From contig JAKFEW010000099.1 in assembly GCA_036675505.1 (NCBI GenBank), positions 1 through 60,459 of the forward strand: a stretch of 60,459 bases of DNA, in the 5' to 3' direction. The notes beneath the pieces were generated by a model. It saw nothing but the letters and a program-made list of their open reading frames with translations. It was not told the DNA's origin and searched no databases. This DNA is from JAKFEW01 sp036675505 (GTDB lineage Bacteria > Cyanobacteriota > Sericytochromatia > S15B-MN24 > JAQBPE01). Below are positions 26,199 to 36,914 of this stretch, in pieces (positions within the stretch are counted from its first letter, which is position 1; the number at the start of each line of letters is the position of its first letter). The position numbers and the translations under genes were made by a program.

Positions 26199-26900
26199 TT
26201 AGTAACCGCCGCCGTAGCCGCCGCCGGTCGAGCCGCCGTAGCCACCGCCCGTGCTGCCGCCGTAGCCACCACCGTAGCTCCCGCCGGTGCTGCCGCCGTA
26301 GCCGCCCGTGGAGCCACCGTAGCCGCCACCATAGCTGCCGCCGGTGCCGCCGCCGTAACCCGAGCCGCCGCCATAGCCGCCGGCCGACTGGCCGGGCTGC
26401 GAGGTCACCGAGACCTGGACGTCGTCGGCCGACTTCTTCGACGTGACCGTGAAGCTGTGGGACTGGCCGGGCGCGAGATCGGTGACGAACTCGGTCTGCG
26501 TCTCGACGACCTTGCCCTTCTTGGTGAAGCTGATCTGCACCTCGCCCGACAGGACGGCCTGGCTGGGGTTCTGGACCTGGCCGGTCACGACGAGCTTCTT
26601 CCAGAACAGGATGCCCTTGGAGGTCTTGTCGAGGCCGCCGACTTTCAGCTCGCCGGTCCCGGGGACCGGAACGCCCGTGGGGTAGCCGCCGTAGGTGCCG
26701 CCACCGGTCGCGCCGCCGTAGCCGCCGCCGTAGCTGCCCCCCGTGCTGCCGCCGTAGCCGCCGCCGTAGCTCCCGCCGGTGCTGCCGCCGTACGGGTCGG
26801 AGCCGTAGCTGCCGCCGGTCGAGCCACCGTAGGGGTCCGAGCCGTAGGGATCGGTCCCGTAAGGGTCGGTCGCGTAGGGGTCGTAGCCGTTCGGCGTGCC
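26199..26900 (-). repeat. Gly/Tyr-rich coding repeats flanking the beta domain
   Basis: Degenerate 12-30 bp units encoding GGSTGGSYGGGYGG occur in two blocks (about 26199-26385 and 26685-26900). They are coding microsatellite-like repeats, not CRISPR: there are no unique spacers. Confidence 0.75.
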
Positions 26901-26978
26901 ACCGCCGCAGCCGGTGGTCAGAAGGGCGAGCGTCGTCATGCCGGCGAAGGCGATGCGCACGAGCTTCTGGTTCATCAT
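26199..26978 (-). CDS. Lipoprotein with Gly/Tyr/Ser-rich flanks around a shared beta domain
   Basis: This 259-residue lipoprotein (lipobox TTGC) has a Tyr-Asp-Pro repeat (DPYGTDPYGSDPYGG), then GGSYGGGYGGSTGG repeats. The middle is the roughly 85-residue beta domain shared with the downstream paralogue (LKVGGLDKTSKGILFWKKLV, LSGEVQISF, LAPGQSHSF). The C-terminal 60 residues are again GGGYGGSTGG repeats. Such Gly/Tyr tracts are flexible and sticky, as in surface or matrix proteins. AGGAGG lies 8 nt before the first of two adjacent ATGs. It is divergent from clpB and probably cotranscribed with the next gene. Confidence 0.82.
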   Translation of the reverse strand: MMNQKLVRIAFAGMTTLALLTTGCGGGTPNGYDPYATDPYGTDPYGSDPYGGSTGGSYGSDPYGGSTGGSYGGGYGGSTGGSYGGGYGGATGGGTYGGYPTGVPVPGTGELKVGGLDKTSKGILFWKKLVVTGQVQNPSQAVLSGEVQISFTKKGKVVETQTEFVTDLAPGQSHSFTVTSKKSADDVQVSVTSQPGQSAGGYGGGSGYGGGTGGSYGGGYGGSTGGYGGSTGGSYGGGYGGSTGGGYGGSTGGGYGGGY

Positions 26979-27127
26979 CGGTCCAACCTCCTGGATCGGG
27001 AACGGGCGGGGCCACCAGGGCCTGATTTGGTTATCCGGCGAGCCCGGGGGAAATGACGTTAAGCTTGCGATAAAGATCGTTTAATGTGGCCTGGCATCAA
27101 CGGATTGGGCCTCACTTATCACATCAC

Positions 27128-27156
27128 TTGACAGCACCACACTAAGGATCTACATT
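27128..27156 (+). promoter_or_regulatory. Sigma70-type promoter of clpB
   Basis: A perfect TTGACA (27128-27133), a 17-nt spacer and TACATT (27151-27156) predict a start near 27163. No CIRCE inverted repeat is visible, so HrcA control is not indicated. Confidence 0.7.
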
Positions 27157-27186
27157 TTTCCCAGAAGGAAGCAAAAGGAGGATCCG

Positions 27187-29802
<2,616 letters not shown>

Positions 29803-29895
29803 GGTTTCGGGACGTTCGAGCCGGGGTAGGTCATGTGGTAAGGCCGCTCGTCACATGGGTTAAGAGCGGGTGAACCTGGCCTCCCCGGAGGGCGC

Positions 29896-30951
29896 GTGAC
29901 CCAGGGCATTTCGGACAAGCTGAGCCAGGCGCTCGGCGCGACGCCTCGCAAGCGCCGCGCGGAGCCTGCCGGCGCGCCTGCGCCCGTGGTCGCCGGCGGG
30001 GCCGCCGATGGCCTCGCCCTCTCGCCCGCCTCTGGCCCGCTCCAGAAGCTGCTCGCCGGCCAGGAGCCCACGATCGCCGAGTGGCCCGGTCTGGCGAGCC
30101 AGCTGGCCCGGCTGAGCGCCGGCGAGCTGCTCACGCTCAACAACCGCCTCGCCCAGACCGGCGCCCGGATCGCGCTGGTGGGCGACGCGCGCCTCGTCCT
30201 CTACCGCACCGCCGACGTGACCGTGGCGGTGGACCCCACACGGGGCCGCATCCGGCGGGCCGAGGGCACGCGGGTCGAGCTCTACGACGGCGCGCGCCCG
30301 GCCGGTACGATGGTGGCGCTCGACGGCCGCATCACGATCACCAACGGGCGGAACGTGCAGGTCTGGCACGGGCGCAGCGGGCAGGGGGCCGAGAACGGCA
30401 GGCTGGTCACCATCCCGGCGGCCCCGGCCGTGCCCGGCGAGGCGGCGCGCCAGCCCTGGGGCATCCCGCCGCGCAACCAGTTCCGGCTGCCGCGGTATCA
30501 GGAGGGCCAGGCCTCGGCCGCGTACGTCGCGCAGGTCGACGAGGCGGTGGTGCGGGCGGGCGGCAAGGTCGTCGTGCCGGCGGATGCGAACATGCCGGAC
30601 ACGGACTGGACCAACTGCTTCTCCTACGCGCTCACGAAGGGCACAGGCGACCTCGCCGACCCGTTCGCGCGCAACGCCATGCCGCGCTGGCTGCAGTCGC
30701 CCATGTACCAGCTCGCGATGCGCGGCTGGGGCCGCGTCGCGGACACCCAGCGCGTCCACCCGGGCGACCTCGTGATATACCGCGACGAGCAGGGCGCGCC
30801 ATCGCACGCGGGCGTGGTGCGGGCCGTGGACGAGACCGGCAACCCCACCTGGATCGAGAGCAAGTTCGGCGCCTGGGGCATCTACCTGCACCGGCCGCAC
30901 GACGTCCACCCGGCCTACGGCACGCCGGCCGACTTCTACCGCCGCCCATGA
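29896..30951 (+). CDS. Predicted Cys peptidase/amidase (CHAP/NlpC-like or DUF7689-like)
   Basis: The 351-residue protein has an Ala/Pro-rich N-terminus (1-60), a beta-rich middle (about 95-190, LVLYRTADVTVAVDP) and a C-terminal catalytic-looking domain. In that domain TNCFSYAL offers C241 and PSHAGVV offers H304, and GDLVIYRD lies between them; this Cys...GDxxxY...HxGxV order is that of NlpC/P60 and CHAP-type amidases. The tail GIYLHRPHDVHPAYG resembles DUF7689. No signal peptide is seen. The start is GTG with GGAGGG close upstream. Its stop overlaps the next gene (ATGA). Confidence 0.7.
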   Translation: MTQGISDKLSQALGATPRKRRAEPAGAPAPVVAGGAADGLALSPASGPLQKLLAGQEPTIAEWPGLASQLARLSAGELLTLNNRLAQTGARIALVGDARLVLYRTADVTVAVDPTRGRIRRAEGTRVELYDGARPAGTMVALDGRITITNGRNVQVWHGRSGQGAENGRLVTIPAAPAVPGEAARQPWGIPPRNQFRLPRYQEGQASAAYVAQVDEAVVRAGGKVVVPADANMPDTDWTNCFSYALTKGTGDLADPFARNAMPRWLQSPMYQLAMRGWGRVADTQRVHPGDLVIYRDEQGAPSHAGVVRAVDETGNPTWIESKFGAWGIYLHRPHDVHPAYGTPADFYRRP

Positions 30952-31340
30952 CCCGCGACCTGCTCGCGATCGTCGCCCAGCTCCACGAGGAGCACGAGAT
31001 CGCGCCACCCGCCGCGATGCTGAGCGACGCCAGCGCCCACTACGACCGCGAGGTGGCGCGGTTGGTCGCGTCGCGCGACAAGGCGGTCATTCAGGCGCTG
31101 CTGGCGCGGGCGAACGACACCCGCGAGGTGTTGAAGGCCATCCCGCCGTACCTGCCGGTCGAGGGGGGCTACGGCAAGCTCTGGGGCCGCGTGACGGTGG
31201 GCGACAAGGCGCGCTTCGCGCTCGGGCGGCTGCTGGGCGACCGGCTGGCGGGGGAGGCGATCGCGGGCGGGGCCGGCTGGTGGCAGGCGCATGGCGCCGC
31301 GCTCAAGTGGGACCCCAGGATTTCCAGATTTACCAGGTAA
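30948..31340 (+). CDS. Small protein of unknown function, coupled to the Cys peptidase gene
   Basis: The 130-residue product starts at an ATG overlapping the upstream stop by four bases, so it is translationally coupled and probably a functional partner (chaperone, inhibitor or immunity-like). It is mainly helical (MTRDLLAIVAQLHEEHEI, VARLVASRDKAVIQALLARAND) with a Gly-rich C-terminal part (GYGKLWGRVTVGDKARFALGRLLGD). No family is recognised. Confidence 0.7.
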   Translation: MTRDLLAIVAQLHEEHEIAPPAAMLSDASAHYDREVARLVASRDKAVIQALLARANDTREVLKAIPPYLPVEGGYGKLWGRVTVGDKARFALGRLLGDRLAGEAIAGGAGWWQAHGAALKWDPRISRFTR

Positions 31341-31360
31341 CCTCGCCCGTCCGGGGCGAT

Positions 31361-31600
31361 ATGCCGATCTATTGGCAGGCTGAGAGCGGCCACGCCAGCC
31401 GGTTTACGCACCTGTTAGCTTTGCTCGACGAGGCCGAGGCGAAGTCGGGAGGCCGTTTGCATGCCGACCGCATCGTGGCGGTGGCCGGCGTGGGCTGTAC
31501 CGTCGGCCTCGTGCGCCGCTTGAACGACGCGAAATGCGACTTCAACACGTTGTCCTCGCACATCGCAGAGCTCTCCAAGGGCCGGAAGCTCGACGATTAG
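31361..31600 (+). CDS. Short hypothetical protein at the island boundary
   Basis: A 79-residue frame (MPIYWQAESGHASRFTHLLALL to SKGRKLDD) with reasonable codon use but a poor ribosome site. The frame opens further upstream inside the preceding gene, so the start is uncertain. It marks where composition begins to drop towards the AT-richer island. Confidence 0.4.
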   Translation: MPIYWQAESGHASRFTHLLALLDEAEAKSGGRLHADRIVAVAGVGCTVGLVRRLNDAKCDFNTLSSHIAELSKGRKLDD

Positions 31601-31699
31601 ACACCACCTCGCACGGCATGCGCTTTGCCGAGGACAATGGCAAGCGAGTCCCCTCAGTAAACCATCGGCAAAACATGTTAGTGGGTCGAAAATCAGGGG

Positions 31700-31705
31700 T
31701 ATTAT
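31700..31705 (+). promoter_or_regulatory. Possible -10 element for the toxin-like lipoprotein gene
   Basis: TATTAT lies 41 bp before the TTG start; no convincing -35 is present. The interval 31601-31745 otherwise shows no gene. Confidence 0.3.
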
Positions 31706-31745
31706 CTCCCAAGCAACCGACAGTTGAACGGGAGGATGGACGCGC

Positions 31746-33722
31746 TTGAACTTCGGACATGCAAGCAGGGGGCTCTTCGCCAGGTTTGTCACCGCCACCA
31801 CCAGCGTGGCGCTGCTCGCATCGTGCGGCCTTTGGCCCGGTGCCGCTCAGCAACCTGTCGGCCAGGCGCTTGAAGCCGGCACCAAGGCGACCGAAGTCAA
31901 GCGGGACATGCGTCCGTACATGATCCGATTCACCCGGAGCTACAAGCTCCTGGGCGTAAACGATGCCACGCCGCAAGATGCGGTATTGGCTGCGGCGGCG
32001 CCGATCGAATGGTGGGCGGATGGCAGCGTCAGAAAGTACCACATCGCGCAATTCCTCGACCTCGGAGGTGTTCGGGTTTTGCCGGACTACACCTCCTTCC
32101 GCTGGTACTGGGACACGGATGTCGTCGATGACGGCGGCAAGGTCGACTGGAACGGGTTCGCCTCCTTCTTCACGGTGATGAACCTGCCGGAAAACGCGGT
32201 GAACCCGAGTGGCGAACTGAACTGGGGATACACCGAGGTCAAGAGCTATCACTTCAATGTGAATGGCGTAACCGCCACCTATGCATCGGCCTACCCTGCC
32301 TTCGGCAATGCCATGGGCAGCATCGGTTGGAAGGGGTTCGCAAGCTCCGAACATGCCGGTCTCTTCAAGCCGGGTGTGAACAACTTCAACGCCACGGCCG
32401 ATGCCTACGGCGACTTCTCCGCCAACGACTGGCTCCGATGGAATACGAACTATAAGTCGCAGCCTGCTCTGTGCGCCTGGCTGAACCTCACCTGGGACAC
32501 GCCCGACCCGAGTACTTCGAGCGGTGGCACAGGCGGTACCGGCTCTCCTGCGCCGAGTGCTTCGCCTTCCGACGGGTCCGGTTCGGGCTCAGGTGGCGAT
32601 CCGAATGGCTCTCCCTCTCCTGGTAGTTCCGGTGACCCGAACGGTACGCCTGGGCCCGGTAGCTCTGGTGATCCCAATGGCTCGCCCTCGCCGGGTAGTT
32701 CCGGAGACCCGAACGGTTCGCCCTCGCCCGGTACAAGTAGCCCTTCGCCTAGCCCCTCTGGCTCTGGAACGCCCGGTACGGGGGGAGACGGTACCGGTGG
32801 TACTGGCGGTGATGGCTCTGGCGGCGGTACCGGCGGGACAGGAGGTTCCGAGGGAGGAACATCTCCCTTGCCGTCGACGAATCCGACAACAACGCCGACG
32901 TCAACTCCACAGCCCTCACCAACGCCAACCCACATCCCGACGCCCACTCCGAAGCCTAGCAAAACGCCACTCAGCTTCGATGCAGAGGCCGCATTTCCAC
33001 CTCTAACGGAGCGTAACACAATAAATGTTAGAGCCGAAGGAAGTTGGACCCTGAGTGTCGACTATTGGGGAACGATTGCAACGGGTTCTGGAAACACCAC
33101 GATTGACTGGGACGGCGTCGTTAATAGAGGTACTGAGGACGAGTTTTCTCTTGAAGATGATCAATACACCCTGCGACTTCGAAATGATTCACTTTCCGAA
33201 GGTGTCGACGCTGAAGTCTACATTTTTGGAATAACAATCAGTGGAGGTGGGGGAGGAAAGGGCGACGCAGCGGCTGCTGGCGCAAAGTACGTCTGGAAAC
33301 TCTTCATTGATGGCGTAAAGGTAATTTCCTCCAAACCTGGAAATGCCAAGAAGGCCGCTGATGCCGCAAAGATCAGCGCGGTAGCGGCAAAGCTAGCATT
33401 GGCGACGAAAAGCGTCCTCAATGGAGCGACATTAGAAAAAGCGAGTAGTTCTACTATTTTCCGGAAGGCCGGTGGTTACACACAGGCACAGAAAGAGTTC
33501 ACGATTTTCATCAATCGTGTTGGGGGTGGAACTTGGAAACCAATTGGGAGCCCAAAGGGACCAGCAGAGATGGCGTCATTCATCGATGGCACCAACGTGA
33601 TCGTCCGTTCATTTAGTTCTGGTCCAACCGGTGGGCCTACACTTGAAATACAAGTTTCATCGGTACTGAAACCCTTGATAAAGTCCATTTCGGGCACGAA
33701 CGTAATCAAGATCAGGTACTGA
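31746..33722 (+). CDS. Lipoprotein with polymorphic-toxin-like C-terminal domain
   Basis: This 658-residue protein has a signal peptide with lipobox LASC. An unrecognised N-terminal domain (about 30-255, WWADGSVRKYHIAQFLDLGG, YHFNVNGVTATYASAYPAFG) is followed by a long Gly/Ser/Pro/Thr linker (about 256-405). That linker holds four copies of SGDPNGSPSPGS and a (T/S)P-rich stretch. The C-terminal part (about 406-658) contains an Ala/Lys-rich helix and ends with AGGYTQAQKEF, then VIVRSFSSG, TLEIQ and KIRY. That order resembles C-terminal toxin modules of polymorphic toxins (from memory, not verified). GC content falls sharply across the linker. The start is TTG with GGGAGG 10 nt upstream. Small orphan genes and an Imm53 gene downstream fit a toxin/immunity locus. 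Confidence 0.72.
   Translation: MNFGHASRGLFARFVTATTSVALLASCGLWPGAAQQPVGQALEAGTKATEVKRDMRPYMIRFTRSYKLLGVNDATPQDAVLAAAAPIEWWADGSVRKYHIAQFLDLGGVRVLPDYTSFRWYWDTDVVDDGGKVDWNGFASFFTVMNLPENAVNPSGELNWGYTEVKSYHFNVNGVTATYASAYPAFGNAMGSIGWKGFASSEHAGLFKPGVNNFNATADAYGDFSANDWLRWNTNYKSQPALCAWLNLTWDTPDPSTSSGGTGGTGSPAPSASPSDGSGSGSGGDPNGSPSPGSSGDPNGTPGPGSSGDPNGSPSPGSSGDPNGSPSPGTSSPSPSPSGSGTPGTGGDGTGGTGGDGSGGGTGGTGGSEGGTSPLPSTNPTTTPTSTPQPSPTPTHIPTPTPKPSKTPLSFDAEAAFPPLTERNTINVRAEGSWTLSVDYWGTIATGSGNTTIDWDGVVNRGTEDEFSLEDDQYTLRLRNDSLSEGVDAEVYIFGITISGGGGGKGDAAAAGAKYVWKLFIDGVKVISSKPGNAKKAADAAKISAVAAKLALATKSVLNGATLEKASSSTIFRKAGGYTQAQKEFTIFINRVGGGTWKPIGSPKGPAEMASFIDGTNVIVRSFSSGPTGGPTLEIQVSSVLKPLIKSISGTNVIKIRY
32590..32735 (+). 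repeat. 36-bp coding tandem repeats in the linker (SGDPNGSPSPGS)
   Basis: Four imperfect 36-bp units encode the 12-residue repeat; codons vary between copies, so the repeat is not very recent. Confidence 0.75.
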
Positions 33723-33731
33723 ATTGGTTTG

Positions 33732-33828
33732 CGTGAAAATGCGACGGCAAAAAAGGTTCGCGTTCCTGGTGGCATTGACCCGGAGATCCTGGAGAACGCT
33801 ATCCCTTGACTGGTGTCGCATTTTCACG
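33732..33828. repeat. 14-bp perfect inverted repeat spanning toxin 3' flank and IS end
   Basis: CGTGAAAATGCGAC at 33732-33745 is the exact complement of GTCGCATTTTCACG at 33815-33828, which is inside the left terminal repeat of the insertion sequence. The intervening 69 bp are the toxin flank. It may be a leftover end of another copy of the element. Confidence 0.6.
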
Positions 33829-35595
33829 AAATGGTATGGGTGCAGATCTTTCAGAATGACGGTCGAGCGTCAAGCTGTGCATCGGCATAGTTCCTCGCGT
33901 TCCCGTCGCTCGGGCCGCTTGAAGGGGATGATGGTGGCGTATTGGCTGGTGTGGTTGCGCTCCAGTTCCCTGACCTCGTGGAAGGTCCAGTAGGCGTCGA
34001 AGTCGCCGCTGGACTTGAGCGCGCGCAGCTTCAGCACCGACTCCGCGCCCGGCAGGCTCCATCGCGCGCCCGTCACGTCCATCCGGTCCTTGATGAGGTG
34101 GCGACACGCGCCCTCGATGACGCCGGTGGCAATCGGGAAGCCGTGGCGCAGAAAGCGGTCGTAGCGCAGGTATTCGCGATGGCTGTGCAGGTAGCCGGCG
34201 CACGTATCGACCGCCTTGCGCGCGGCCTTGGAGAGCCCGCGCTTCGTGGCGGACCGGCGCATCCCGGCGGCGACCAGCCCGCTCTCGCCCTTGAGGATGC
34301 GCAACAGCCGCTCCGTGACCCACGCCTCGGCCTCATGCGTGCTGGGCGTCTGGAACGCCGCGACGGCCTTCCAGAGGTACTCGAGCACGTGGATGACGTC
34401 GAGCACGATCGTCAGCCGCACGCCGATGGTCGCAGCGCGCTCCTTCATCAGCCGAATCTGGGTGTGGTTGCCGTCGGTCAGGCAGACCTAGGTTTTCTTG
34501 CCGGCCGGGTCCTGGCGAAACGCCTCCTCGAACATCTCGACCACGACCTGCTCGATGGGCCGCTCCAGGCTCGCCCAGACACGCTTCCCGACCGGTCGAG
34601 GCGCGGGCTTCCGCTCGCCGGGCGTCGGCACCGCCACCTCGCGGGGCGTGCGCGGGTGCTTGTCGATGGTGTAGACCGCGGCGACGGTGGCTATGCGCTT
34701 GGAATTGCGCTTCTCGCCGGGGCTGAGCCGCTTCATGCGCTTGTGCTTGGTGGCCTGGGCCTTCTTGCGGGTGGCGGCCTTAAGGTCCTCGACGCGCATC
34801 ACCACGCCCTTGCCGTCCAGGCTCATCACCACCAGCGCACCGGGCTTGTCCGCGATCTCGGCCTTGGCCTCGTAGAACGCCTCGAAGTCGTGGGCCGCTC
34901 GCCGGGCCAGTTCCTCGGCCTGCCGCTTGGGCACGGACGCCGCCGTGGTCGCGGAGAGCGTCGCGACGGCCGCGTCGAACGACCCCATCGCGGCCGCTTC
35001 TGCCACGCGGCGGTGGGCGCCGAACGAGTACCGCTCGACCGGCAGGTTCAGCTCGCCATCGAGCGGATGCAAGCTCTCCATGCCGCGCTGGCCGTGCCCC
35101 AGGCGCGAGACCTCAACCGTGCCGAAGAGGGTCTCCAGCGGGCGGCAGTGGCGGCGACGATAGGTGCGCGCGATGCTGTCGCGCCCGACGAGCGCCGTGC
35201 TCGGCGGGGTCTCCCGCTCGGCACGCAGCGCCAGGTGATCCTGGAAGAGCAACCGCAGGATCTCCTTCCCGTCGACGTCCAGGACCGACTCGACGCCCGA
35301 ATGACTCATGCCGAGAGCCTCGTCGGATTCGAGACGATGGCACAGGGCCTCGAATTTTGCCCTGGGTGCCGTCCACCGCTTTTCAAGCGTCCTCTCCTGT
35401 GGTTCCATCATTTGGGAGCCCTCTTCGGGGTGTTATGTTGTGTAGCAACTCATAACTACCGGAGAGGCCCCATTTCTTCAAGCGGCGCGGGACGCCGGAC
35501 CCGCATCACGCCTCACGCAGCGCGTCGTTCCAAAAGAGCCGCACCCAAGTCCTTTAGTGATCACGTATCGGGTATTGGTGAAAAAAATGACACTA
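33811..35595 (-). mobile_element. Insertion sequence, ISKra4/UPF0236-like, with 6-bp target duplication
   Basis: The element is about 1785 bp. It is bounded by CTTGAC direct repeats at 33805-33810 and 35596-35601, a probable target-site duplication. The ends form imperfect inverted repeats: the left begins TGGTGTCGCATTTTCAC and the right, read inward, begins TAGTGTCATTTTTTTCAC. It carries one transposase reading frame on the minus strand, which is interrupted by a stop. GC content is as high as the chromosome, unlike the AT-rich genes next to it. Confidence 0.75.
33870..35411 (-). pseudogene. Transposase with an internal nonsense codon
   Basis: The frame starts MMEPQERTLEKRW at 35411 and would give about 513 residues ending at 33870, but a TAG at 34490-34488 interrupts it after PAGKKT and before VCLTDGNHTQ. 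The downstream part stays in the same frame. TGG to TAG is the simplest explanation (expected Trp before VCLTDGN), so one base change inactivated it. The sequence has ISKra4/UPF0236-like features: FGTVEVSRLGHG, LVVMSLDGKGVVMR, LTDGN and GVIEGACRHLIKDRMD, the likely DDE acidic positions. It is presumably immobile unless helped in trans. Confidence 0.8.
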
Positions 35596-36117
35596 CTTGA
35601 CGATTCAATCATTAGCAGCAACGCAGCCTTCGAGATAATCGAGAAGTACGTAGGCTCAGACGGCCTTCTGCAGGAAAGCGCGTTGGTTAAGAATGCGTGG
35701 TCTTCTGTGATTTTACCGGGTCACCTTTTTGGGAATCGAGAAATGGCGCAAGAGATATCTAGCGCGATCTCAAAATTGGAAATTCGTGATTTTATTGCCT
35801 TGAATGTTGACACTGCGACGCGCGATTGTACAACAGGGTATCTGATAACCTCAAACGCCACAGAGGTTTTCGAGTTTGGAAAGAGTCACAGTTATCTCAG
35901 CCAGTTGTTTACAACCGCGAATGAATCATTTGTTATTCTTTTCGGAACAGAGGATTATTATATTGCGGCGGGACCGTCTGATTTCGTTAAATCTATCTGT
36001 GGAGGCGACATCAATGCAGCCACAGAAAGATTTACTGAATTTGCCCTAGCTTCAATGCATATTAGTGGAGAAACTGAAGCACTTCTAGAATTGCAAAAGC
36101 GTTTCACCATTCGTTAG
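35587..36117 (+). CDS. AT-rich orphan gene, probable immunity protein (5' end in the IS terminus)
   Basis: The 176-residue product runs MTLLDDSIISSNAAFEIIEKYVG to LQKRFTIR. The only good ATG (35587) is inside the terminal repeat of the insertion sequence, nine bases before its end, so the original 5' end was probably separated or replaced by the insertion. The ribosome site is weak. Codon use is far more AT-rich than the chromosome. No family is recognised; the acidic alpha/beta character, size and position after a toxin-like gene suggest an immunity protein, by context only. Confidence 0.6.
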   Translation: MTLLDDSIISSNAAFEIIEKYVGSDGLLQESALVKNAWSSVILPGHLFGNREMAQEISSAISKLEIRDFIALNVDTATRDCTTGYLITSNATEVFEFGKSHSYLSQLFTTANESFVILFGTEDYYIAAGPSDFVKSICGGDINAATERFTEFALASMHISGETEALLELQKRFTIR

Positions 36118-36168
36118 AGAGCTAATAATTCGCGGTTACGATTGAGTGCCTGCCCTTCATCATACGTA

Positions 36169-36192
36169 CACGTCTTACGCAGGGTCGCCCGA
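36169..36192 (+). repeat. Copy 1 of a 24-bp repeat (decayed terminator arm)
   Basis: This 24-bp segment is identical at 23 of 24 bases to 36835-36858. Here it lies 52 bp after the stop of the gene ending at 36117, and the right hairpin arm present in copy 2 is missing. Confidence 0.8.
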
Positions 36193-36240
36193 CTGGCATA
36201 AATTTGCGGGGGGGCCCATTACTTTTTACGGGAAATTCCG

Positions 36241-36831
36241 GTGACATCGGAAGAATTGCTACGGAAGTTCAACCTGGCCGGTGCTACCTTGGAATTCGAT
36301 TGGCAAGTGAATTGTCTCGAATACTCTAATAGCTTCGAACAAGTAGTCAGGGAGAATATTCTTGAGATTGATGACTTAATCCTTGCGGACACATTGATTC
36401 GAGAGAGCAGCTCTTTCAAGAAGAAGATCGAAAATGAAACGCTACTCAGGCTGTACGACAAATGGCGAGATTGCAATGAGGGTATTGCCGATGACTTTAG
36501 AGGGGCAATAATTCAAAGTCTTTCCAAACAGCCGAGTGCAAAGATTGGGGAATGGGCAGCTGATAAAATTCTCGACAAGAGCCTTGGAGGTGAAAGGTAT
36601 TTCATGGCGGAGCTGATCGCCAGGGCTCTTCCCGTTGAGAGATCGACCCAGTTGTTAATGGAATTTTACCTTGAAATGCCGTATGCGGCAGTTGCCGCAT
36701 TGAGCATTAAGGGTGGTCGCGAAGCTAGAGAGTTTCTTGCAAATCAATCGCTGATTGACGACAAGGATCTAAAAAAGGACATTCTCAAAGCAATTTCCAA
36801 GATCGACAAGCGGATCGGTATGCCTACGTGA
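36241..36831 (+). CDS. AT-rich orphan gene, probable immunity protein
   Basis: The 196-residue, mostly helical product (GTG start, MTSEELLRKFNLAGATLEF) has a HEAT-like feel in its second half (AVAALSIKGGREAREFLANQS). It has no signal peptide. Low GC and a shared downstream repeat with the previous gene suggest it arrived as a cassette. No family is recognised; the immunity role is inferred from position. Confidence 0.65.
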   Translation: MTSEELLRKFNLAGATLEFDWQVNCLEYSNSFEQVVRENILEIDDLILADTLIRESSSFKKKIENETLLRLYDKWRDCNEGIADDFRGAIIQSLSKQPSAKIGEWAADKILDKSLGGERYFMAELIARALPVERSTQLLMEFYLEMPYAAVAALSIKGGREAREFLANQSLIDDKDLKKDILKAISKIDKRIGMPT

Positions 36832-36834
36832 ATG

Positions 36835-36870
36835 CACGTCTTACGCAGGGCCGCCCGAAAGGGCGGCCCT
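36835..36870 (+). terminator. Copy 2 of the repeat with an intact terminator hairpin
   Basis: The 24-bp repeat (36835-36858) runs into a perfect stem AGGGCCGCCC/GGGCGGCCCT with a GAAA loop (36847-36870), four bp after the stop of the gene ending at 36831. It is followed by CCCGTTCTT. It is the intact version of copy 1. Confidence 0.75.
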
Positions 36871-36914
36871 GGCCCGTTCTTGGGGTAGGGCGACACCTTC
36901 CTATTGTTACATAA

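Noticed and set aside
26199..26900. CRISPR or regulatory repeat array
   Set aside because: Repeats encode Gly/Tyr-rich protein in the frame of a lipoprotein gene.
29832..29857. CATGTG/CACATG palindrome before the Cys-peptidase gene as a CRP site
   Set aside because: Half-sites are separated by 14 bp rather than 6 and TGTGG does not match the consensus.
32450..33019. Minus-strand Gly/Pro/Val-rich frame over the toxin linker
   Set aside because: Mirror of the low-complexity linker; no start site or motif.
33724..33993. 89-residue frame running from the toxin flank into the insertion sequence
   Set aside because: It crosses the IS boundary and has no family-like content after the junction; its left part is relevant only as a possible remnant, noted separately.
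36219..36476. Minus-strand frame over the second immunity-like gene
   Set aside because: Antisense shadow without a start site; the plus-strand frame is longer and better supported.
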